Below, in pieces: positions 1 through 5,371 of a stretch of DNA of 7,243 nt; position 1 is the stretch's first letter; each line of letters starts with the position of its first letter. The notes under the pieces are model-generated. The model was given only the letters and a program-made list of their open reading frames with translations. It made no database searches and was not told the origin of the DNA. The position numbers and the translations under genes were made by a program. This DNA is from JANNVZ01 sp046155615 (GTDB lineage Bacteria > Bacteroidota > Bacteroidia > Flavobacteriales_D > Sanyastnellaceae): assembly GCA_046155615.1 (NCBI GenBank), contig JBJXFP010000095.1:1-7243 (forward strand), in the 5' to 3' direction.

Positions 1-93
1 TGCGTTTTTGATTGCTGTTTGATGAAACTGGTGATTTCAGATGTTGAATACGATCAGCAACGCGAGTATGTAAATTCTTATTGGCTTATCTAA
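1..93 (+). CDS. possible C-terminal tail of an upstream gene (partial)
   Basis: Reading from base 1, this frame stays open for 30 codons and ends at TAA (91-93). The other two plus frames stop within the first 21 bases. The final residues would read VEYDQQREYVNSYWLI. I do not recognise a family. An in-frame ATG at 22 could also give a meaningless 23-residue ORF. Thirty open codons are not strong evidence, but a terminator-like hairpin overlaps the stop, which fits a gene ending here. No minus-strand ATG start is present in 1-112, so a leftward gene starting here is less likely. This could equally be non-coding. Confidence 0.28.
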   Translation, partial: CVFDCCLMKLVISDVEYDQQREYVNSYWLI

Positions 94-111
94 TAGGCGG
101 TTTTTGTTTTT
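84..111 (+). terminator. weak terminator-like hairpin with T-rich tail
   Basis: GCTTAT (84-89) can pair with ATAGGC (93-98) across a 3-nt loop, including one G-U pair. It is followed by GG and then two T5 runs (101-105 and 107-111). The stem is short and AT-rich, so this is a weak call. It would close a plus-strand gene whose stop codon (91-93) lies inside the hairpin. Confidence 0.28.
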
Positions 112-240
112 GGTGAGTCAAACGTAGGAAAAACAATCAGGGTATGCAGCTATTTTTTCTCCACATCCTCCCAATCACCCACAAGACTTAGTCAAAGGCC
201 GTTGGTGTAAATGAAGCCAGTCGCAGCAACAGGGAGCAGA

Positions 241-248
241 TAAGTTTG
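241..248 (+). promoter_or_regulatory. candidate -7 promoter box for sppA
   Basis: TAAGTTTG matches all fixed positions of the Bacteroidota -7 consensus TAnnTTTG. It would start transcription near 254 and give a leader of about 55 nt before the sppA ATG. I see no good TTG or TTTG at the expected -33 spacing. The 8-mer (six fixed bases) is expected about three or four times by chance in this window on both strands, so the upstream position is what lends it weight. Confidence 0.45.
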
Positions 249-253
249 CCTTG

Positions 254-275
254 TCAACAGGTAATTACTTGTTGA
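254..275. promoter_or_regulatory. 22-bp near-perfect palindrome in the sppA leader
   Basis: TCAACA (254-259) and TGTTGA (270-275) are inverted arms flanking the palindromic core GTAATTAC (261-268). The only mismatched pair is G260/T269, so 10 of 11 base pairs are symmetric. It begins at the predicted transcription start, which suits an operator for a dimeric regulator. In RNA it could also form a small 5'-leader hairpin. No regulator can be named from the sequence. Confidence 0.4.
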
Positions 276-309
276 TTCAATCTTCATCATCAACGCAAAC
301 AATCACAAC

Positions 310-2109
310 ATGAATTTTTGGAAAACCCTCCTGGCATCGTTGCTCGGCTCGTTTGTAGCTATGGGCTTAGTGATGCTCGTTTTTGTACTCATAATAATGG
401 CAGCAGTGGGCAGTGGCGGTAGCCAAAAGCCTTTTGAAGTAAAGGACAACTCGGTGCTGCACCTGAAATTAGACCTGCCGATAACTGAGCGGCACAACAA
501 GCACGATATGCAGATAGATCCTTTTTCGTTCGATTCTGAACAAAAGATGGGACTGAATGCGCTGGTGAAAGATCTGAAGCGTGCCAAGGATGATGCGAAA
601 ATCAAAGGCATTTTCCTGGAAGTGCAAAGCATTGCCGCAGCACCCAGCACCGTTCTGGATGTGCGCAGAGCTATTGCAGATTTTGCCTCCGGTGGCAAGT
701 GGGTGGTGGCATACAGCGAAGATTATTCACAAGGGGCCTATTACGTGGCAAGTGCAGCCAGCGAGGTATATATCTATCCACAGGGCAGCATGGATTGGCG
801 TGGTATCAATGCTGAAATTTCTTTTTACAAAAACATGTTGGACAAGCTGGAGATAAATGCGCAAGTAATACGTGGCAAGAACAACAAATTCAAAAGTGCG
901 GTGGAGCCATTTATCTATGACCACATGTCAGCAGAGAATAAGGAGCAGATAGCCACCTTCATAGGTGATATATGGCGTGTGATGTTGGAAGGCATCAGCG
1001 AAAAGCGTGGTATAAGCATAGAGGAACTGAACCGCCTGGCCGACACGCTGGCGCTGGTGGTGCCCGAGCGTGCAATGGAAGCCCGCCTGGTGGACGGCCT
1101 CAAATATCGCGATGAGGTAATGGGCATACTCAAAACTAAAGCAGGCCTTGCTGTAGATGCGAAGGACAAGGATCTTGAACTGGTGAGCTTAGAAGATTAT
1201 CACCGCAGCAGTGCTACTGAGAAAAATGAAGAAGACACACCTGACTATAAAAAAGACAAAGTGGCCGTGGTGTATGCAGTAGGCGCAATAGAAAGTGGTG
1301 AGGGTGACGATATGACCATAGGCAGCGAACGCATAGCCGCAGCACTGAAGAAGGCGCGTGAAGATGAAAAGGTGAAGGCCATAGTGCTGCGTGTAAATAG
1401 TCCCGGTGGCAGCGCTCTTGCCAGTGATGTGATATGGCGTGAAACCGAATTGATAAAACAAAGTGGCAAACCGTTCTATGTAAGTATGGGTGACTATGCA
1501 GCCAGTGGCGGTTATTATATCAGTTGCAGTGCCGACAAAATATTTGCGAATGCAAATACCATAACAGGCAGCATCGGTGTATTTGGTATGCTACCCAACA
1601 TGCAAAATTTTTGGAACAACAAAATAGGAATCACCTTCGACAGGTACGAGACCAATCCGCATGCTGACATAATAAGCAGCAACAAACCGATGGACGAAGT
1701 GGAGATGAGTTACATGCAAGCCATGGTGGACGATATTTATGCAGACTTTACAGGTAAGGTGGCTGCAGGCCGCCACATGGAGGTAGCCATGGTAGATAGC
1801 ATAGGCCAGGGCCGTGTGTGGAGTGGCGAGGATGCAAAGAACTTAGGTCTGGTGGATGAAATAGGTAATCTGCAGGACTGCATTGCAGCGGCTGCATTGC
1901 AGGCCGGAATGACTGACTATGCAGTGAAAGAACTGCCCGCACTGATAGACCCATTTCAACAATTGCTGGAAGAACTTACCGGACAAAAACAAACCTCCAT
2001 GCTGAAAGAGGCGCTGGGCGACCAATACACGAAGTACGAAAACGCAAAATCATTCCTTGAAATGTGCGGGCCGCAAGTGCGCCTGCCGTTTGTGGTTGAG
2101 ATAAAATAA
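310..2109 (+). CDS. sppA: signal peptide peptidase SppA, 67K type (protease IV)
   Basis: This is a membrane-anchored serine protease expected to cleave remnant signal peptides at the inner membrane, with its active site facing the periplasm. At 599 aa it has the two-domain length of the 67K (E. coli-like) family rather than the short single-domain form. Residues about 11-33 form one hydrophobic anchor. The N-terminal half (about 50-290) contains FKSAVEPF at 194-201, whose Lys195 matches the family's general-base lysine. The C-terminal half (about 315-540) contains RVNSPGG (361-367) and DYAASGGYY (395-403), whose Ser399 matches the nucleophile, followed by TGSIGVFG (419-426). Both catalytic residues are therefore present, on different halves as the family requires. 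No earlier in-frame start is evident. It is probably monocistronic, with a candidate promoter at 241-248, and it converges on pyrH with a shared terminator. Family assignment is firm; substrate preference is not visible. Confidence 0.96.
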   Translation: MNFWKTLLASLLGSFVAMGLVMLVFVLIIMAAVGSGGSQKPFEVKDNSVLHLKLDLPITERHNKHDMQIDPFSFDSEQKMGLNALVKDLKRAKDDAKIKGIFLEVQSIAAAPSTVLDVRRAIADFASGGKWVVAYSEDYSQGAYYVASAASEVYIYPQGSMDWRGINAEISFYKNMLDKLEINAQVIRGKNNKFKSAVEPFIYDHMSAENKEQIATFIGDIWRVMLEGISEKRGISIEELNRLADTLALVVPERAMEARLVDGLKYRDEVMGILKTKAGLAVDAKDKDLELVSLEDYHRSSATEKNEEDTPDYKKDKVAVVYAVGAIESGEGDDMTIGSERIAAALKKAREDEKVKAIVLRVNSPGGSALASDVIWRETELIKQSGKPFYVSMGDYAASGGYYISCSADKIFANANTITGSIGVFGMLPNMQNFWNNKIGITFDRYETNPHADIISSNKPMDEVEMSYMQAMVDDIYADFTGKVAAGRHMEVAMVDSIGQGRVWSGEDAKNLGLVDEIGNLQDCIAAAALQAGMTDYAVKELPALIDPFQQLLEELTGQKQTSMLKEALGDQYTKYENAKSFLEMCGPQVRLPFVVEIK

Positions 2110-2121
2110 TTTACTGGTATC

Positions 2122-2167
2122 AACAAAAAGAAAACCCGCTATGCAAATGGCGGGTTTTCTTTTTGTT
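2122..2167. terminator. bidirectional intrinsic terminator between sppA and pyrH
   Basis: A perfect 18-bp inverted repeat (2122-2139 pairs with 2150-2167) encloses a 10-nt loop. The GC part is ACCCGC/GCGGGT and each arm has an A-rich or T-rich flank, so either transcript ends in a U-rich tract (TTTTCTTTTTG on the plus strand). It lies 12 nt after the sppA stop and 55 nt beyond the pyrH stop, which are convergent, so it can serve both genes. Confidence 0.92.
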
Positions 2168-2169
2168 CG

Positions 2170-2201
2170 ATCTGTTGATGCCTTTCTGGCAATACACAGA
2201 T
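2170..2201 (-). other. secondary hairpin downstream of pyrH
   Basis: ATCTGT (2170-2175) pairs with ACAGAT (2196-2201), and inside it TGCC (2179-2182) pairs with GGCA (2188-2191) across a 5-nt loop. An internal loop separates the two stems. In the pyrH transcript it falls between the stop codon and the main terminator. It lacks its own U-tract, so it is more likely a 3'-end structure than a terminator, and it may be incidental. Confidence 0.3.
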
Positions 2202-2222
2202 GGCGCGAACAAATCGTAGCAC

Positions 2223-2930
2223 TCAGAACTCAACTAATGTTCCCACTTGCTCACCACGTACTACGCGCATAAGTTCACCGCCCTTGTCCATGTTGAATAC
2301 GATGATGGGCAACTTGTTCTCGTTGCACAGCGTGAATGCTGTCATGTCCATCACATTCAGACCCTTTTCATACACCTCGCTGAAGGTGATGCGATCATAT
2401 TTAGTTGCGGTTTTATCTTTTTCCGGATCGGCAGTGTATATGCCATCCACACGGGTGCCTTTGAGTATTACATCGGCTTCCATCTCTATAGCGCGCAGCG
2501 AGGCCGCAGTGTCTGTAGTGAAGTAAGGATTGCCTGTGCCGGCACCAAATATCACAACCCTGCCTTTGTCTAAGTGACGAACTGCCCTGCGCTTGATGAA
2601 TGGCTCGGCTACTGACTTTACCTCAAGCGCGCTTTGCAGGCGTGTGTCCACACCGCAGCTTTCGAGCATGCTTTGCAGCGCCATGCTGTTGATGAGTGTG
2701 GCAAGCATACCCATATAGTCGCCCTGGGTGCGTTCCATGCCGCCTTCTTCTGCCTGCACTCCACGGAATATGTTGCCGCCACCTATCACTATGGCCACTT
2801 GCACTTTTTGTTCGTGTATTTGTTTTATCTCGCTGGCATATTGACGAAGGCGATTGTTGTCAATACCAAACTGTTTGTCGCCCATCAGCGACTCTCCGCT
2901 GAGTTTAAGAAGAATGCGTTTGTATTTCAT
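2223..2930 (-). CDS. pyrH: UMP kinase (uridylate kinase)
   Basis: This enzyme phosphorylates UMP to UDP with ATP in pyrimidine nucleotide synthesis. It is a cytosolic hexamer of the amino-acid kinase fold, unrelated to eukaryotic UMP/CMP kinases. The 235-aa length is normal. Family motifs are all present: KLSGESL (9-15) for phosphate binding, GGGNIFRG (50-57), GDYMGMLAT (70-78), GTGNPYFTTDTAA (131-143) at the UMP and acceptor site, and DVILKGTRVDGIYTADP (153-169). The ATG at 2930 gives the standard N-terminus. The gene starts 31 bp after the Ig-like lipoprotein gene on the same strand, so read-through from it is possible. A TAGTTTCG box (2949-2942) could supply its own start with a very short leader. 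Neither tsf nor frr, frequent neighbours of pyrH in other bacteria, is adjacent here. Confidence 0.97.
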   Translation of the reverse strand: MKYKRILLKLSGESLMGDKQFGIDNNRLRQYASEIKQIHEQKVQVAIVIGGGNIFRGVQAEEGGMERTQGDYMGMLATLINSMALQSMLESCGVDTRLQSALEVKSVAEPFIKRRAVRHLDKGRVVIFGAGTGNPYFTTDTAASLRAIEMEADVILKGTRVDGIYTADPEKDKTATKYDRITFSEVYEKGLNVMDMTAFTLCNENKLPIIVFNMDKGGELMRVVRGEQVGTLVEF

Positions 2931-2941
2931 ATATCAGTGGG

Positions 2942-2949
2942 CGAAACTA
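2942..2949 (-). promoter_or_regulatory. possible -7-like box upstream of pyrH
   Basis: On the minus strand this reads TAGTTTCG, one base off TAnnTTTG. It sits 11 bp before the pyrH ATG, so transcription would start only a few bases from the start codon. I see no -33 element at proper spacing. It is a weak call and co-transcription with the upstream lipoprotein gene is an alternative. Confidence 0.2.
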
Positions 2950-2961
2950 TGATTTCAATTT

Positions 2962-3777
2962 CTATTTCTTCACATTAAAAATGTAGCGATCTAAGTTGAC
3001 ACCTGTATCATCAAACACGCCAGTCACTTTTATCACAGCGTAGTTATGCGCTACTGTGTCGTATTCTGTTATCAGTATATCATTCACCTGCACATCTGTT
3101 ATCAGTTGCTGGGGTGTGCTGCTGGTGTAGCTGTCCTCTGCGCTCTGCAATGTGGCCTGAGCATAGTTGTAGCTGTTGTTGCGTACAAAACGGATACCTG
3201 ACCATGATGTAAGGTCGCCCGTCATTGCTGCGTCATCAGCCATGTCTTGCTCCACCATATCTATCAGTGCGGAGTCAGGGTCGGTATCCAACTGATGAAA
3301 TGTAAGATCGGAAATTTTGAAAGCATTGTTGCTTCCAAAATGGAATGGCGAGAACAATTCGTAGCCGGTAGTTTCAGTCAGGTAGGCCGCATTGTTCACA
3401 TTCAGATTGCGCCCCACCGTGGCGGACAAGCCATCGGTATCGTACACCGAAAAGGTGAGCAGGTATTGTGTTGCCCCCGCTGGTACAGTGTATATGAAAT
3501 AGAACTCTGACTGTTGTCCAACTATAGAAGTGTCTTTGATGGTAGCAGTAATTCCTCCAAGCGGTTTGTTGGTTATCACCACGCGATTCAGTCCGTTGTC
3601 ACCTGCTGTACTTGTCACTATAAATTCAATGAGATCGCCTTCATCTGCTTCAATATTGAGGCTGCCCGGTGACACAAATATGGCTGGCGGCAGTTTTTCT
3701 TTTTCACCGCATGAGTAAAGTATGCTTACGAAGCAGAAGGAAAGTAAAAGCAGATAAAGGGATGTCGTTTTTTTCAT
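2962..3777 (-). CDS. Ig-like domain lipoprotein of unknown function
   Basis: A 271-aa predicted lipoprotein. Residues 1-22 form an SPII signal (MKK, hydrophobic stretch, lipobox LYSC) with Cys23 as the lipidated residue. I start it at the ATG at 3777. The frame stays open to an ATG at 3816, but that would put 13 extra residues before a normal signal peptide. Residues about 31-128 have the beta-strand pattern of an Ig-like or cadherin-like domain, including FYFIYTVPAG and LLTFSVYDTDGLSATV. The C-terminal half (about 130-271) is rich in polar and aromatic residues and ends in a run of predicted strands (NDILITEYD, YAVIKVTGV, RYIFNVKK). I do not recognise this half. A candidate promoter (3809-3802) lies just upstream, and pyrH follows after 31 bp. 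Surface or periplasmic location is inferred from the signal; function is unknown. Confidence 0.88.
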   Translation of the reverse strand: MKKTTSLYLLLLSFCFVSILYSCGEKEKLPPAIFVSPGSLNIEADEGDLIEFIVTSTAGDNGLNRVVITNKPLGGITATIKDTSIVGQQSEFYFIYTVPAGATQYLLTFSVYDTDGLSATVGRNLNVNNAAYLTETTGYELFSPFHFGSNNAFKISDLTFHQLDTDPDSALIDMVEQDMADDAAMTGDLTSWSGIRFVRNNSYNYAQATLQSAEDSYTSSTPQQLITDVQVNDILITEYDTVAHNYAVIKVTGVFDDTGVNLDRYIFNVKK

Positions 3778-3801
3778 CGCATGGTTGGGGATTGACATGA
3801 C

Positions 3802-3809
3802 CAAATATG
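3802..3809 (-). promoter_or_regulatory. possible -7 box for the Ig-like lipoprotein gene
   Basis: The minus strand reads CATATTTG, one base off TAnnTTTG, directly abutting the terminator hairpin at 3810-3841. Transcription would begin near 3796, about 18 nt before the ATG at 3777. A TTG lies 14 nt upstream, inside the hairpin loop and arm, which is shorter than the usual -33 spacing. There is no other room for a promoter after the terminator. Confidence 0.3.
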
Positions 3810-3841
3810 AAAACACCCTGACTCAACATCAGGGTGTTTTT
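3810..3841 (-). terminator. intrinsic terminator after the small lipoprotein gene
   Basis: AAAACACCCTGA (3810-3821) and TCAGGGTGTTTT (3829-3840) form a perfect 12-bp stem with a 7-nt loop. In the minus-strand transcript it lies 27 nt past the stop of the 139-aa lipoprotein gene and ends in UUUU. The structure is symmetric and could also work on the plus strand. It separates that gene from the Ig-like lipoprotein gene, so the two probably belong to different transcripts. Confidence 0.85.
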
Positions 3842-3867
3842 CAATGAATAATCGTTTCAGATTCTTA

Positions 3868-4287
3868 TCACTTGGTTTTGATTTTATAGGCTTTGAAGCG
3901 CACTTTCAAAATCTCTCTTCTGCCTAAGAATTGCTGATGGTTGGTGGTTTCGAATGAAACAGGCATTACAAAATCAGCATCCGGTTTTTGTTGAAGTGCA
4001 TCGTAGAGCGCATTGTTGTAGCCACGGTTGCCGGGCAGTGATAGCCCAAATGCCCCTTGCGATATGAGAGCACCTGCATGGTACTTACGCTGTCCGTATG
4101 GTATGAACAGGATGTAGCTCTGAGTGCTCTCACCTGTTACATCACCCAAATACTCAAGGTCGTCTGTATCAAAAAGTATCTGAGCATTTACCTGTGTTAC
4201 CGGCACTGCTTTGCGGTGAAAGGTGCATGAACTGAGCAGCAGGCATGCAGCCAATACACCAAGTATTATGTGTTTATTTTTTTTCAT
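3868..4287 (-). CDS. small lipoprotein of unknown function
   Basis: A 139-aa predicted lipoprotein. Residues 1-20 are a signal with lipobox LSSC and Cys21 as the lipidation site. The mature part has short strands (LEYLGDVTGES, SYILFIPYG), a glycine-rich middle (AGALISQGAFGLSLPGN, 71-87), a helix-like YNNALYDAL (90-98), PDADFVMPVSFET (102-114) and a basic end (EILKVRFKAYKIKTK, 125-139). This order (strand, an ALYDAL-type helix, an 'ADxxxPV' strand, a final KVRxKA strand) resembles small TRL-like or DUF6567-like bacterial lipoproteins, but I cannot confirm membership. The ATG at 4287 follows a purine-rich AAGAGAAGAAG. It lies 57 bp behind the beta-barrel gene on the same strand with no obvious promoter between, so co-transcription is likely, and it is followed by a strong terminator. 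Confidence 0.87.
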   Translation of the reverse strand: MKKNKHIILGVLAACLLLSSCTFHRKAVPVTQVNAQILFDTDDLEYLGDVTGESTQSYILFIPYGQRKYHAGALISQGAFGLSLPGNRGYNNALYDALQQKPDADFVMPVSFETTNHQQFLGRREILKVRFKAYKIKTK

Positions 4288-4344
4288 AGCTTCTTCTCTT
4301 GATGTTAAGTGTATAAAAAAGTGTGGTGGAAGGTGCTATGCACA

Positions 4345-5220
4345 TCAGTCAGTAAGTGTGCTGAAGTAGATGTGTATGTTCAGTCGAACATTGTGGTTGG
4401 TATTCAGCATGAATGTTCTGCGGCTGAGGTCGCTGTATTGCTGGGCATCACCGTTTATATTCAGGTCATCATTGCCGAAGGCATCTTTCTCCTGTTCATA
4501 CCACTCTCCGCTTTCATCAAAGTCGAAGGCATCAATGCTTTGTTCCATTTCTACTTTGGTCTTGCCACCAAATATCCACTTGCCTGTAAGGCCATATTCC
4601 AAACCAATGGATATAGGCAACTCGGCTACGAATACATTGAAGCCGGTGATGAGGCCGAAGCCAACTATGCGTGTTGGTGTGGTGCGCGTCATGTACATTT
4701 TATCTCCATTGGCAAAGTCATCCTGACTCAGCGATTTGTTTCTGCCAAGGCCAATCATTGCCTCGCCTGCGCAATACACATCAAAGATGTTGGTGTTGGT
4801 GAAGTGACGTTCCAGACCACCGGCAACTGCGAACTCGCGCGATATGAATTTTTGTTTTCTGTCGGTAAGAATCAGATCTTCCGGTATGTTGTTGAATGCA
4901 CCTGAATCTGCGCCCACACCACTCACAGTAGCATTGCCGATAGCCCAGCGAAGTGCTCCGCGTATCACCGTATTATCTGTGTGGTAATACTTGTAAGTAA
5001 GGAAGTCGCTGGCGAAAAGCGAATTGCCTTTGTAAAGACCAGCGGATGTGTCGCCACTCAAATCCACAATGGGGACTACAAACTGAAGTGCTGCATCACC
5101 TGCCTGTGGGCGAGTGTTCATCTTGAGGTTCAAATCATAGTTCTCTCTTTTAGATAGTTGTGCGAGTGCTGTTGAGGCAACAACAAGAAACACACATGTG
5201 GTAAGTAATGTTTTTTTCAT
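4345..5220 (-). CDS. predicted outer-membrane beta-barrel protein
   Basis: A 291-aa exported protein. Residues 1-20 form a Sec signal (MKK, hydrophobic stretch, ALA) with likely SPI cleavage before Gln21. The mature chain has alternating hydrophobic and polar strands with many aromatic residues, for example ALQFVVPIVDL (44-54), REFAVAGGLERHF (128-140), FDVYCAGEAMIGLG (146-159) and RIVGFGLITGFNVFVAE (184-200). There are turn-rich connections and a long acidic loop (about 223-265). It ends in a strand (VRLNIHIYFSTLTD). This is the usual look of small Bacteroidota outer-membrane barrels, but no specific family or cargo is recognisable. It has the best-spaced promoter in the window (-33 at 5294-5290, -7 at 5271-5264). 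The small lipoprotein gene follows 57 bp downstream and may be a partner. Barrel topology is inferred from pattern only. Confidence 0.85.
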   Translation of the reverse strand: MKKTLLTTCVFLVVASTALAQLSKRENYDLNLKMNTRPQAGDAALQFVVPIVDLSGDTSAGLYKGNSLFASDFLTYKYYHTDNTVIRGALRWAIGNATVSGVGADSGAFNNIPEDLILTDRKQKFISREFAVAGGLERHFTNTNIFDVYCAGEAMIGLGRNKSLSQDDFANGDKMYMTRTTPTRIVGFGLITGFNVFVAELPISIGLEYGLTGKWIFGGKTKVEMEQSIDAFDFDESGEWYEQEKDAFGNDDLNINGDAQQYSDLSRRTFMLNTNHNVRLNIHIYFSTLTD

Positions 5221-5263
5221 GTCGGTTTTAAATTATGGTTTATTTAATTGATAACGAACGAAG

Positions 5264-5294
5264 CGAATGTAGAATGGATTTTATTCAACCAAAA
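5264..5294 (-). promoter_or_regulatory. candidate promoter of the beta-barrel gene
   Basis: On the minus strand TTTTG (5294-5290) is followed after exactly 18 nt by TACATTCG (5271-5264). This fits the Bacteroidota -33/-7 arrangement (TTTG, about 19 nt, TAnnTTTG), with one mismatch in the -7 box. Transcription would begin near 5258 and give a leader of roughly 37 nt. It is the only candidate here with both elements at proper spacing. Confidence 0.55.
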
Positions 5295-5371
5295 TTTTGA
5301 GCACCTCAATTTTCAACAATCACTATAGAGTGCGATACATAGCCGGATTACTTTTTCTTTACGAACTGGTA

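Larger units (their letters stand above)
94..309. other. intergenic region upstream of sppA
   Basis: This stretch has no convincing ORF and no tRNA or rRNA signature. It holds the T-rich tail of the weak hairpin at 84-111, a leftward TAnnTTTG match (119-126 on the minus strand, TACGTTTG) with no start codon to serve, the candidate sppA -7 box (241-248) and the palindrome (254-275). The last bases before the sppA ATG (ACAATCACAAC) lack a Shine-Dalgarno sequence, as is usual in Bacteroidota. Confidence 0.6.

Noticed and set aside
119..126. Leftward TAnnTTTG match (TACGTTTG, minus strand)
   Set aside because: No ATG, GTG or sensible minus-strand ORF lies to its left within the window, and a few such 8-mers are expected by chance.
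303..698. 131-codon minus-strand ORF over the start of sppA
   Set aside because: It overlaps conserved sppA coding sequence on the opposite strand, with a serine-rich, low-information translation.
774..784. Second DnaA-like site (CTATCCACA) inside sppA
   Set aside because: It has one mismatch, lies within coding sequence and is isolated. There is no origin-like cluster in the window.
4314..4343. Possible terminator between the barrel and small-lipoprotein genes (GTGC/GCAC stem and a T6 run)
   Set aside because: The 4-bp stem is separated from the T-run by about 12 nt, so it does not form a credible intrinsic terminator.
4309..4905. 198-codon plus-strand ORF opposite the beta-barrel gene
   Set aside because: It lies antisense to a gene with a clear signal peptide, promoter and barrel pattern. 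Its own translation has no recognisable domain, so I treat it as a reverse-strand shadow.
5297..5309. Small hairpin TTGAG-CAC-CTCAA downstream of icd as a terminator
   Set aside because: The stem is only 5 bp and AT-rich, the minus-strand side has no immediate U-run, and it adjoins the barrel-gene -33 element.
5321..5332. CACT-ATAG-AGTG hairpin after icd
   Set aside because: A 4-bp stem without a T-tract is too weak to call a terminator or operator.
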